Part shown: piece by piece, positions 32,987-41,161 of the stretch
How the letters are laid out: each line of letters starts with the position of its first letter
Numbering within the stretch: position 1 is the stretch's first letter
Position numbers and translations under genes: made by a program
The notes under the pieces: model-generated
The model's input: only the letters and a program-made list of their open reading frames with translations
What the model was told of the DNA's origin: nothing
The model's database searches: none
Source of the DNA: Chloroflexota bacterium
GTDB lineage: Bacteria; Chloroflexota; UBA6077; FW602-bin22; JACPRP01
Direction of reading: 5' to 3'
DNA: 41,161 nt
Assembly: GCA_023480885.1 (NCBI GenBank)
Contig: JAMCWX010000002.1
Span: 1 to 41,161, forward strand

Positions 32987-35497
32987 CTAGTTTGTCTGAG
33001 GGTTGTAACGGCCATCGTCGATACTGACATCCTGCAGCTTTACATCATCGCCGGTACCAGGGGCAGTGGTCACGGGAACTCGCCGCATCTGGGGAAACAG
33101 ATACATCCCTGCTTTAATCTGATAATCTCCAGGTGGCGCAGATGGATCGATTCGCAGGTGGTACCTGTCCACTACCACTTCGCCTACGCGCCACCGGCTG
33201 GTAGGGTAGTTGCCCATCACAGGTTGCCCGTCCGATTGCCCCCAGAGTCGGCCGCTGCTATCCTGCAGGTGAGTGAACACGGTGTAGTCTTGATTAACGG
33301 AACGCAGGGCTTGCCAGTAAAGAGTGATCTCGATTGTATCGGAAGCCCGATACGTGCGCTTCGGGAAAGTCAACCTGATGGGGTCATCCGCAAATGTAGT
33401 CACCGCACGAGTGGCTCCCACTTCATACGAATCTATATCCAAATCGTAACCGAGCAAGGTGATACTATCGCCCAATTGTTGATTCAAGGGATGGTGTATC
33501 TGCAATTCTTCCGCGCGGTAGCTCTCCACGTGTAACCGACCGATGTCTACCCCCTGAGTCGAGGCAGAGCCAGCCGCGCCCCTGGCCATTAACGGCTGAG
33601 GAGCGCCAGTGGGATAGACCCCAGCGCGCAGCGTATAATCCCCCGGCGGGATATCGGCAGGTACGACCACAGCCATTCGGTCGTCCACGACACGTCCCTC
33701 TTGCCATCCCGCTGTTGCCTCGGTCCCCCCCAGAGGCTCGCTGTCAGCACCAGCCAGGCGATGGCCACTGGAGTCTATTAACTGCAGAAACATGGTGTAC
33801 CTTTCCGATATCAAGCGCAGCGCTTGCCATCGCAATCCCACGGGGATGATGCCGCGTGGCTTGACGCTGGTTTTCCCGAATTGAACGGCTGCGAGCTTCA
33901 GAATCGGCCCGCCCTGAGCGGCCTCGAACTCAAAAGGGGTACTTTGCCACGCATCTCGGCTCGGACGAGCGTACGAAATCAGACGTGTCTCTCCTATCTG
34001 TAACTCTTCGGCCTTGTGCCAGTTTCTGTCCAGCCATTCCTCCAGGGGATACTCCGCGGTTCGTGCCGGTACCCTGAACATCGCCAGCCAGACTTTTGGG
34101 TGTTTGGAAAGGGTTGCCTCGACGTTCTCCACAGACAGATCGTTCATGTTGTATGCGCGAGGCGCTGCACCGTGATAATGCGTTGTGAAGTAACCGATCT
34201 GCCAGAAAGCCTGAAATACTATTGCATCCTCTGGCTGCGCCGTCTGCTGGACACGTTCCGTCAGCCGAATTGCGTCGTTTTCCACCACATAGGGCTCGAT
34301 TCTGAACATGTCCAGCAGCGCGTAGCTCGAAATCACCAGCGCTATGGCCATCCCCGCCACCGTCAACCACCGTCGTTTGCCACTTAGCGCTGTCGCAAGG
34401 AGCAGCAGGTAGGGAGGTATGCAGAAGATGAGAAACCGCGGTCGTACGGCGTAGGGGAAAAAGACGAAGACTATTAGAGATCCGGCGATGGGAACGACGA
34501 TGGTGAAGACTAAGAATTTCAGTTCTTGCCACCGCCGACAGAGGTATCGTCGCTCCAGCAGGAGCCCCAATACCCATGGGACGAGCATCACCAAAGACAA
34601 AGGCAGGGCCGCACCTCTAACAAGGAAATCTCCAACGTTAATGGGTACCCAGTATTGTTCCAGGACGCCTTGAATATCTGTTGGCCACGGGGCGTTGGAG
34701 ATGATGCGGGCCGTGGTCCTGGCCGAGCCGACCGCGGCGAACAATAGCCAGGGCAAGTAAACAATAGCCAACGCCCCCATCGCGGCGAAGAATCGACGAG
34801 ATGGCCACCCCAGCCTGCGGTGAATCCACGCGACGTAGGCCGCCTCCGCCACAACCACAGCAAGGCCATAGTAATGGGTGTAGAGCAGGAGAGAGGTGGC
34901 GAAAAAATAGCCCAGCCAATCCAGGCGGCGATCACGATCCAACGCCCTGGTCAGAGTATAGGCTGATAGCAACGCCAGCATCGCCAGCAGGATGTACATT
35001 CGAGGTAGGCGAGAATAGTGAACGAGAGCAGGGGAAACGGCCACAAGGAGCGCTCCCAATATGCCAACACGCCGACCCAGTTGGCGCGCGCCGAAGGCGA
35101 AGGTCAAAGGTATCACCAGCACGCCTATCAGCGCCGAGAGCATTCGGAGAGTCAGCTCGTTCTGCTCGAAAAGGAGCATCCATATGTGAAGCAGGTAGTA
35201 GTAGAAGGGAGGATGGCCATCCAGCACGCGCTCCTGGGCGATCGGGATCCAATCCTGCCGGGCGGCATATACGCTGTAGGCGTAATCGCCATACAGGGCG
35301 AGGTTGCCCAAACCGTAGACCCGCAGCCCGAAGGCGAGCAATATGATGAGCGGAAGGCCGACCACATAGAGCCAATGTTGTCGCCAAAGCTGGCTAGATG
35401 CCGGCTGGTTTTCCACCGTCGCGACAGCGTTCGGTGTGATCGAATTCTGGGAAAGCAAACTCGTCGGCCTTGCTTGATCGCATTCCAAGATCATCAC
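32987..35497 (-). CDS. GT39/PMT-like membrane glycosyltransferase with two beta-sandwich domains
   Basis: An 836-residue protein. Residues about 40-430 hold ten or more membrane helices and PMT/ArnT-family signatures: GHPPFYYYLLHIWMLLFE, GARQLGRRVGILGALLVAVSP and SRLPRMYILLAMLALLSAY. A soluble segment follows, then two related beta-sandwich domains: about 520-665 (VGLRWQALRLISERYTMFLQ, PPGDYTLRAGVYPTG) and about 680-825 (ITLYWQALRSVNQDYTVFTH, PVMGNYPTSRW, PPGDYQIKAGMYL). Two family acids look altered: the usual DE of the first loop reads GDY, and EARMY reads LPRMY. It probably uses lipid-linked sugars, but activity needs proof. Start GTG 35497 or ATG 35494; Shine-Dalgarno weak. It lies 49 bases downstream of a glycoside hydrolase on the same strand. 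Confidence 0.83.
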   Translation of the reverse strand: MMILECDQARPTSLLSQNSITPNAVATVENQPASSQLWRQHWLYVVGLPLIILLAFGLRVYGLGNLALYGDYAYSVYAARQDWIPIAQERVLDGHPPFYYYLLHIWMLLFEQNELTLRMLSALIGVLVIPLTFAFGARQLGRRVGILGALLVAVSPALVHYSRLPRMYILLAMLALLSAYTLTRALDRDRRLDWLGYFFATSLLLYTHYYGLAVVVAEAAYVAWIHRRLGWPSRRFFAAMGALAIVYLPWLLFAAVGSARTTARIISNAPWPTDIQGVLEQYWVPINVGDFLVRGAALPLSLVMLVPWVLGLLLERRYLCRRWQELKFLVFTIVVPIAGSLIVFVFFPYAVRPRFLIFCIPPYLLLLATALSGKRRWLTVAGMAIALVISSYALLDMFRIEPYVVENDAIRLTERVQQTAQPEDAIVFQAFWQIGYFTTHYHGAAPRAYNMNDLSVENVEATLSKHPKVWLAMFRVPARTAEYPLEEWLDRNWHKAEELQIGETRLISYARPSRDAWQSTPFEFEAAQGGPILKLAAVQFGKTSVKPRGIIPVGLRWQALRLISERYTMFLQLIDSSGHRLAGADSEPLGGTEATAGWQEGRVVDDRMAVVVPADIPPGDYTLRAGVYPTGAPQPLMARGAAGSASTQGVDIGRLHVESYRAEELQIHHPLNQQLGDSITLLGYDLDIDSYEVGATRAVTTFADDPIRLTFPKRTYRASDTIEITLYWQALRSVNQDYTVFTHLQDSSGRLWGQSDGQPVMGNYPTSRWRVGEVVVDRYHLRIDPSAPPGDYQIKAGMYLFPQMRRVPVTTAPGTGDDVKLQDVSIDDGRYNPQTN

Positions 35498-35546
35498 CTC
35501 GAGCGTTCATCCAACCACGCCAGGCCAGGTGCCTGCTTGGCGCGAA

Positions 35547-38306
35547 TCAGTTCGGCGCCGAGTACCCGAGCCTCACAACTCCGCCGGAACCTGGCACCGT
35601 TAGCCGTCCGTCACGAATTCCGGCGCCAGGGGGTCCCTCGATCCATTGTGGAGACTGTGGCAACTTCCAGGAGAACCCACCTGCCGGTTGGGCTGAACCC
35701 TCGATCGTCAACGTAAGCGTTCCTTTCCAGGCGGGGCCGCTCGTGTCCAGATTGCTTTCGATAAGCGCCGTCAGGGACCCGAACTCCGTCGGGGCTGATT
35801 TTACGCCGACGACTTTGCCTTTGTCCAGCCACGATGCAGGCACACCTGAAAACAGTTCCAGTTCGTCCCCGTGACGCACAGCGAGCATTTCGCGGATTAG
35901 AGTCACATAGCTGGCAGCAGCCCAGGCGTGGGGCATGTCGCCACCAGATATCGCGCCGTCAGTCGGATTCACCTGTTCGGCCCACGCGTAAGTCCCAGGC
36001 AACGTCTGATGGCTGAGCGTCCAACCGAGGATTTGATGGACGATGTCCGGTCGACCGAGCCGCAAATAATCGCGAGCCAAACCCAATCCGCCATAAGGCC
36101 ACCACTGGCCCCAGAGGTGGCTGTAGCCACCCCCGTTTGGTGCAATCCATTTGGCGTAATATGCCTCGAAGGAACGCACAATCAGCGGATCATCCCAGGG
36201 GAACACTTCATCAGGATAGAGACTCACCGATGTGCCCCTTGCCATAGCAGAGCTAGTCATATCTTCGGGCGCGCCCGGGATATAATCCGGGTTCGTCCCC
36301 ATTACGCTGTCCACGCTAGCGCGTATGGCCTGGCGCAGTTCTTGGGCCTCGGCCCTCATCCAGTTGGCGTCTTCAGGATGGCCCAGTTCGCTTTCGATAA
36401 ATGCTGCCTCATCCAGGCCGGCTACGGCCCAAAAATCGTCCCAGTAGTGATGCCAATCCTCTGGACCCAGATCCTCGGCGCTCCTGCTGGGCGGCAAAAG
36501 CCCACGTGTTGCTGGAGGATCGGCTTTCGTCTGCTCGCGTAGGGATCGCAGGAATTCGGCGGCGAGCTTGACCCTGGGTTCCCACTTCTGCAAAAAGGAC
36601 AAGTCTTTGTGGTACTGGTAGATGTCCCCCACAAGGAAAATAGCTTGCCCCTGCGCGTCCCATTCGTCTACCTGCTCTGGGCCATTGGGACCAATGATCG
36701 CCGGGATGCGCCCATCGGTTGCTTGATGTTCGAAGAGCTTAGGCAGATACTCTTCCACTCGCGCGATTTGGCCTGCGCTGAGGAGGGCCTCGCCGATGAA
36801 AGCCGCGTCGCGCACCCATACTTTGGCGTGCTCCAAGGGCCCAGGGCGTGGCCCCTTGGGCGAGAGCGCTAGCAGAAGATATCCGAGAGAGGCTCGGTAG
36901 GCGTTCATAATCGTCTGGTCAGGGACGACGACGCTTTCGGCGCCGACTGCCGTTTGCCAGATTCGACGAGTATCTTCCACGCCGCCGTCGGCCCCACTGG
37001 AGGGAAACGGAGCACCGCGCTCGGAGGGGAAACCCAGAGAGAGCTTGAAGCTTTCGCCGGGCTGGAGACGCACAGGGTAAGCCGACGCTGCCGCGGCATC
37101 GCCGGCGGGAGCGCATGGCAAATTCTGAGACTGAGGAACAACGCCAGTTCGCGCGGCCGCAAGCACGTCGGGTAATTCCCCGACGCCGGAATGAGCCGCT
37201 TTTGGCGAGGTGTCCATAAATGGTTGCCCCCCCAGCCATAGCCGACCGAGGCTATCGAAGCCAGCGGCGAAGGTTGGACGCAAGCCAGGATTGAAGGCGA
37301 ACGGCCGAACTACAGCCAGGAGTGTTCCACTTCTGGTCTCGTTGGTTTGGTTGCTGAGAGTTGCCTGCCAACGCGTGGCCTCCCCATTCGCCGTTCTAAA
37401 AAGCGTTGTGCGGACAGTCAAACCGGCCTCTATCCACTCTGTTTGTGGAATGGGTAAGGAGCCATCCAGCAACGAGAAGGCTGGCCTGGGGGTCGATAGC
37501 TTGCCACTGGCTGGGTCATACATCCACAAGCTCACGCTTGCCGCGGTGGGCCAGGGTGCGACGGCGCCATCGGAACCGATGAGCGCCCTGCTTTCATGCC
37601 CGGGGAGACCGGTGAAGGTCCAGGCATAGTAACCATTTCGCGCCCATCCTGGCATCGGCCAATCGGGGTGGGTCGCGGCCAACCACCTGGCATAGCTATC
37701 TGGTGGAAGCACTGACCGCGGGTTGCGGCCTACTTGCACAGGCTGTTTTATCCCACCTGGCCCGCCGAGGTTAACAACCCGGAACGATACTTGCAGCGGC
37801 TGGCCGGCGGCCACTTGAACGACCTGGCTGGCCTCGCCAGTTGCGGGATCCCAATCTAGTTGGACACCGTTGACCCAAAGCTGCGCGGTATCGTCCACTT
37901 GACCGATACCAAGGTAAGCTGAACCCCATTCGGCTGGTGGCGTGAATGTGGCCCGGTACCAGGCCACTCCAACGTATTCCGGATACCAGGCCTCACCAGG
38001 TGCATTTGCCTGCCAGTTGCCATCGTCGAAGGCAGGGTCGAACCACCTGCCTGTCAGCCCAACATCATCGGGATCGGTGCGAAATCGCCAGGCTACGGAA
38101 GGCTCGACCGTTTCAGACGACTGAGCGCATTGCGTTTCAGGTACGATGTTGGGCGGCTGAGGATTCCGATAGAAGTTCCCCGTCAGACCTACCACGCACG
38201 CCAGGAACAACCCGACACCAACGACGATGATCCGACGTGATCCAATGATATTCCTGGCCGCGAAGGGTATGAAACTCGCTCTTCTTGAGCACACGGGCAG
38301 GTGCAC
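35547..38306 (-). CDS. Exported/anchored (alpha/alpha)6-barrel glycoside hydrolase
   Basis: A 919-residue protein. A basic N-terminus and one hydrophobic segment (IIVVGVGLFLACVVGLTG) suggest a signal anchor, with the rest outside. Residues about 70-190 form a jelly-roll like the sugar-binding domain of GH2 enzymes (WFDPAFDDGNW, GVAWYRATFTPPAEWG, AQLWVNGVQLDWD). A further beta-rich part follows to about 440. Residues about 440-800 are a helical barrel with aromatic loops (KVWVRDAAFIGEALLSAG, DWHHYWDDFWAVAGL, GGGYSHLWGQWWPYGGLGLA). The tail is beta-rich. This fits GH78/GH95/GH65-like architecture, with no definite family or catalytic residue assigned. GTG start with AGGAGG 3 bases upstream, promoter at 38348-38376. 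Confidence 0.8.
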   Translation of the reverse strand: MHLPVCSRRASFIPFAARNIIGSRRIIVVGVGLFLACVVGLTGNFYRNPQPPNIVPETQCAQSSETVEPSVAWRFRTDPDDVGLTGRWFDPAFDDGNWQANAPGEAWYPEYVGVAWYRATFTPPAEWGSAYLGIGQVDDTAQLWVNGVQLDWDPATGEASQVVQVAAGQPLQVSFRVVNLGGPGGIKQPVQVGRNPRSVLPPDSYARWLAATHPDWPMPGWARNGYYAWTFTGLPGHESRALIGSDGAVAPWPTAASVSLWMYDPASGKLSTPRPAFSLLDGSLPIPQTEWIEAGLTVRTTLFRTANGEATRWQATLSNQTNETRSGTLLAVVRPFAFNPGLRPTFAAGFDSLGRLWLGGQPFMDTSPKAAHSGVGELPDVLAAARTGVVPQSQNLPCAPAGDAAAASAYPVRLQPGESFKLSLGFPSERGAPFPSSGADGGVEDTRRIWQTAVGAESVVVPDQTIMNAYRASLGYLLLALSPKGPRPGPLEHAKVWVRDAAFIGEALLSAGQIARVEEYLPKLFEHQATDGRIPAIIGPNGPEQVDEWDAQGQAIFLVGDIYQYHKDLSFLQKWEPRVKLAAEFLRSLREQTKADPPATRGLLPPSRSAEDLGPEDWHHYWDDFWAVAGLDEAAFIESELGHPEDANWMRAEAQELRQAIRASVDSVMGTNPDYIPGAPEDMTSSAMARGTSVSLYPDEVFPWDDPLIVRSFEAYYAKWIAPNGGGYSHLWGQWWPYGGLGLARDYLRLGRPDIVHQILGWTLSHQTLPGTYAWAEQVNPTDGAISGGDMPHAWAAASYVTLIREMLAVRHGDELELFSGVPASWLDKGKVVGVKSAPTEFGSLTALIESNLDTSGPAWKGTLTLTIEGSAQPAGGFSWKLPQSPQWIEGPPGAGIRDGRLTVPGSGGVVRLGYSAPN

Positions 38307-38347
38307 CAGCCTCCTGACTTCTGACTCTACGAGCGAAGGCAGCCGCT

Positions 38348-38376
38348 ATTATAGTTCATCCAGATGTTTCTTTCCA
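38348..38376 (-). promoter_or_regulatory. Promoter of the glycoside hydrolase-GT39 operon
   Basis: Minus strand TGGAAA (38376-38371), 17-base spacer, TATAAT (38353-38348). Predicted start near 38341, leader about 35 bases. The -35 is poor; the -10 is perfect. Confidence 0.5.
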
Positions 38377-38385
38377 GTAAGATAC

Positions 38386-38414
38386 TTGACATCCAACGGC
38401 GTGGGCGTTATCCT
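38386..38414 (+). promoter_or_regulatory. Candidate promoter of the sensor gene
   Basis: TTGACA (38386-38391), 17-base spacer, TATCCT (38409-38414). It would start RNA near 38421, about 174 bases before the ATG of the sensor gene. It is divergent from the promoter at 38348-38376. Confidence 0.5.
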
Positions 38415-38594
38415 GCACAATGACACAGCGTGCAGTGGACGATGCCCTGTCCACCTGTAGATCTGCTTGCCGCCAATGATTCGGCGGCGCCGTGTCTCAA
38501 CTTCTTGACCTCCAACAGTCACAACTGAGCTGCGACAGTTCAAAGCTATAGCAGATGATAATGCGACGTCCCGTCCGTACGAAGGGTGGGCCCG

Positions 38595-41161
38595 ATGCAA
38601 GGGTTAAGGATACGCAGTCTGCAGTGGATAGTGGGAGCATTCTGCGCCGTAAGCGGTGCCATGATGCTGGTGGTGCCACATCAGTTCCACGCACCTGCCT
38701 ACGATGCGTTGCCACTGCAACCGCCGTTCTTAGGGACGGTTTTCCTAATTGCTGGGGCTGCGCTCATCGGCGTGGCGGCGCTGAAACCTCGAAGATCGCT
38801 GGTGGTCGCCGCGCATTTCCTCGCCGGCGCCGCGCTGCTGATGTTGGCATGCCTTTTCGCGACCACCGGTGCCTGGACGGGGACGTCGAATTACAGCGTC
38901 CTGGGGCTGGGGACGGCCCTAGCGCCATTGCTTGCTCGCGGGCAGCAGCGGCGCTCGCCATCCGACGAGGGCGACGCGTTGCCCTTCTTCCTCGGGTTGG
39001 CCAGCGCCCTGACGTGCCTCATCGTGCTCACGGTGCCCAGCCTGTTCAGCGCATCCGTTTACGATACGGCCCGTCCGTATATTGTGTGGTACGGCGCGGC
39101 AGGACTTGGCAGCGGGCTCGCGCTCGCTTATTTCCAGGTCCAGCGGCCCGCGCTGCGGGCGGCAGACTGGGCGGCGCACCTGGTCCTGGCGGGCGCTTTC
39201 CTCGCGGTCATCACCCCCTATCTGCAACTCCGCGTCTGGACCGCCTTCACTTACTACGGTTTCCTTGGCGCTGCGCTCGCGTTGCTGCCCTGGGTAGGGC
39301 CACGCCTCAGTCGCCTCGACCCGCTGTCCCTGCGGATGCAGCTTGCCCTGGCATTTGCTGCTGTGGCCGCCGTGCCGCTGATCATCACCGCTGCGCTGCA
39401 AACCGACCAGGAAGAGCACCTGGCGGCCTCGCAGGCGCTTACCTTCCAGGAGAACCTGGCCGCGGTGTCTGCCCGGCATCTCGTCAACTACATCGACCTC
39501 CACCGCGCCGCCGTTGCCGCGCTAGCAACCCATCCCGGCCTGCTGGAAATGCCTCCCGAGAGGCAGCAGAACCTGCTGCGGACGGTGAACTCGACCTACC
39601 CAGATGTATCCACTTTCGCCACCTTTGATGCCACGGGCAATGTCATCGCCGCTAGCGGTGGTCTGCTGCATAGGAGTGTGGCCGGCCTGCGGCTGTTTGA
39701 GGAGGCGCGTCGCACTAATGGGCCAGTGGCAGATTTGATTGCTTCGCCCTCCGGCTACCACCCGATGCTCGTGCTTGGCGTGCCGATCGCCGGCCCTGAT
39801 GGCCAATTGGCTGGTCTGGTGGTTGAAGGTCTGCAGCAGGAGGGCCTTGCTGCCGCCCTCGGGCGCGTGCCCCTCGGCCAGGATGGGCGCGCCTATTTGA
39901 TCAACGGCCACGGCCGTGTCATCATGCACACGGGCGCCCAGCCTGCCGCCCCATTTGCCGACATGTCTGGCGCGCCACCAGTCGCCATGCTGTTATCCGC
40001 ACGTGACGTCTCAGGCTCCCTTAGTTACGCGGCAAATGGCGACAGGTGGTTTGCCGGCTATGCCCGCGTGCCGGCGCTGGAGTGGGGCATTGTCGTCGAG
40101 CGTCCGCAAGCCGTGGTGCTAGCCGGGGCTTACGCCAGTCGTGAGCTGACTTTCGGGATTCTGCTCGTCGTCATCGGCGTGGCTCTTGTGGTTGGGGCCG
40201 TCACGGCGGGCTGGCTTGTCGCACCACTCGCTACCCTGGCTCGCACCGTGGACAAGCTTGCCGCCGGTAATATGGCGTCTCCACTGCCGCAGTGCCGCGT
40301 GAGCGAGATCGCGCATCTGGCGGCCGTCTTTGGCGACATGCGTGACCGCCTGGCAGCCCATACAGCCGAACACGAGCAGGCAGAGCAGGCGCTGCGCGAC
40401 AGCGAGGCGCGATTCCGCGCGATCTTCGAGCGAGCTGGCATCGGCATCCTTATCTTAGACGCAAAAGGACGAGTATTGGAGTGCAACCCCGCGATGCAAG
40501 CGATGCTCGGATACAGCATCGAGGAGATCAGGAACCATTCCTTCGCAGAGTTCACCCATCCCGACGATGTGAAACCAAATTTGGACCTTCTCGAAGACAT
40601 GGCGGCTGGAAGAATCGATCACTTTCAGCTTGAGAAGCGATACCTCTGCAAGGGCGGAAGGAAGATTTGGGGGCATCTCACTACCTCGATCGTCAGGGAG
40701 CCTGGCGGTGAGCCGCGTTTTTTCGTCGGCATGATTGAGGACATCACCGAGCAAAAGAGAAAAGAGGTCGAGCTACGCTTTCTGGTCGAGGCCAGCAGAG
40801 TGCTCGCCTCATCCCTCGACTACGAGGCAACCCTCGCCGCCCTGGCAAACCTGTCAGTGCCTACAATCGCGGATGTCTGCGTCATCGATGTCGTCGAAGG
40901 GGACACCGTTCGACAGGTAGCAGTGGCCTGCGCGGATCCAGCAACGGAAGAAATCGTGCGCGAGATGATGAGCCGCTATCAGCCCGACCTGAAAGACGAA
41001 CATCCGCTGTTGCCCGTGCTGCGCTTTGGCCAGTCGTATATCGTGCCCGAGATCAGCGACTCGCTGCTCGGTTCTGTAGCCCGTGACGCTGAACACCTTG
41101 ACATGATGCGCGGGATTGGCCCCACTTCTATCATGGTCGTGCCGCTGGTAGCGCGTGGGCG
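38595..41161 (+). CDS. Membrane sensor: multi-TM, Cache-like, HAMP, PAS, GAF (3' truncated)
   Basis: The frame is open from the ATG at 38595 to the window edge (855 residues visible, no stop). Residues 1-250 hold about eight hydrophobic segments, an integral membrane sensor region. About 260-510 is an extracellular Cache-like domain (DQEEHLAASQALTFQENLAA, TFATFDATGNVIAASGG, GYHPMLVLGVPIAGPDGQLA). The TM at about 514-537 leads to HAMP (APLATLARTVDKLAAGNM), a coiled linker, PAS from about residue 603 (SEARFRAIFERAGIGILILD; GYSIEEIRNHSFAEFTHPDD; MIEDITEQK) and a GAF domain from about 727. A kinase, GGDEF or phosphatase output is expected beyond the edge but not visible. Start chosen for the first hydrophobic helix; Shine-Dalgarno (GGGTGGG) is mediocre. 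A different frame open at 38555-39628 is a shadow. Confidence 0.88.
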   Translation, partial: MQGLRIRSLQWIVGAFCAVSGAMMLVVPHQFHAPAYDALPLQPPFLGTVFLIAGAALIGVAALKPRRSLVVAAHFLAGAALLMLACLFATTGAWTGTSNYSVLGLGTALAPLLARGQQRRSPSDEGDALPFFLGLASALTCLIVLTVPSLFSASVYDTARPYIVWYGAAGLGSGLALAYFQVQRPALRAADWAAHLVLAGAFLAVITPYLQLRVWTAFTYYGFLGAALALLPWVGPRLSRLDPLSLRMQLALAFAAVAAVPLIITAALQTDQEEHLAASQALTFQENLAAVSARHLVNYIDLHRAAVAALATHPGLLEMPPERQQNLLRTVNSTYPDVSTFATFDATGNVIAASGGLLHRSVAGLRLFEEARRTNGPVADLIASPSGYHPMLVLGVPIAGPDGQLAGLVVEGLQQEGLAAALGRVPLGQDGRAYLINGHGRVIMHTGAQPAAPFADMSGAPPVAMLLSARDVSGSLSYAANGDRWFAGYARVPALEWGIVVERPQAVVLAGAYASRELTFGILLVVIGVALVVGAVTAGWLVAPLATLARTVDKLAAGNMASPLPQCRVSEIAHLAAVFGDMRDRLAAHTAEHEQAEQALRDSEARFRAIFERAGIGILILDAKGRVLECNPAMQAMLGYSIEEIRNHSFAEFTHPDDVKPNLDLLEDMAAGRIDHFQLEKRYLCKGGRKIWGHLTTSIVREPGGEPRFFVGMIEDITEQKRKEVELRFLVEASRVLASSLDYEATLAALANLSVPTIADVCVIDVVEGDTVRQVAVACADPATEEIVREMMSRYQPDLKDEHPLLPVLRFGQSYIVPEISDSLLGSVARDAEHLDMMRGIGPTSIMVVPLVARG

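Noticed and set aside
38555-39628. 357-codon ORF overlapping the sensor
   Set aside because: Frame shadow with Arg/Pro/His-rich product; the frame from 38595 gives membrane helices and HAMP/PAS/GAF motifs.

Overview
The window is a GC-rich bacterial chromosome segment with densely packed housekeeping and accessory genes. There is no phage, transposase, CRISPR array, rRNA or tRNA that I can see. The best guess for the source is a member of the Chloroflexota. The reasons are two polytopic glycosyltransferase-like membrane proteins carrying the same C-terminal beta-sandwich domain, a SigA-type sigma factor, a PIN-PhoH protein, aconitase-family genes of the short type, and heavy use of TTG and GTG starts. 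The assignment rests on pattern recognition, not on a search, and is moderately confident. PBP2 and RodA show that the cell makes peptidoglycan.

Layout. 1-4070: end of an unknown gene, PIN-PhoH ATPase (minus), primary-type sigma factor, a cold-shock-domain protein and a small CxxCxxCC protein. 4176-7947 (minus): a two-gene carbohydrate operon, a GT4/GT5-like glycosyltransferase followed by an (alpha/alpha)6 glucosidase/debranching-like enzyme. Its predicted promoter overlaps the cysK promoter on the other strand, and its predicted 5' leader starts with a G-run heptamer array. 8160-13206 (plus): cysteine synthase, a JAMM protease-LarE sulfurtransferase fusion, a free-standing B3/B4 editing-like protein, CoaX and CoaBC, giving a cysteine/sulfur/CoA theme. 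13286-13864: a small double-CxxC protein and a convergent ABM-domain protein. 13957-18319 (minus): coiled-coil protein, PBP2 and RodA, a cell-elongation operon. 18474-19613: M50 site-2 protease.

19940-27285 (plus) is the most coherent accessory unit: a GntR/FCD regulator with its own operator-like palindrome, a lipoprotein-two permeases-ATPase ABC importer of the NitT/TauT class, then aconitase-family large and small subunits and a decarboxylating beta-hydroxyacid dehydrogenase. It reads as regulated uptake and oxidation of an unidentified organic acid, although leucine- or lysine-type biosynthetic roles for the enzymes cannot be excluded. 27289-28104 (minus): FabI-like reductase. 28412-32729 (plus): DUF2079 membrane protein, Nramp metal transporter and a tandem universal stress protein. 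32987-38306 (minus): a secreted or anchored glycoside hydrolase followed by a GT39-like membrane protein. 38595-end (plus): a large membrane sensor (Cache-like, HAMP, PAS, GAF) cut by the window edge.

The most interesting items are the JAMM-LarE fusion beside cysteine synthase, the G-quadruplex-prone heptamer array at the predicted start of the glycosyltransferase mRNA, a 17-bp tandem duplication that appears to have split a GTGA stop/start overlap between the coiled-coil gene and PBP2, an orphan promoter plus palindrome in a convergent gap, and the self-contained GntR-ABC-aconitase-dehydrogenase unit.
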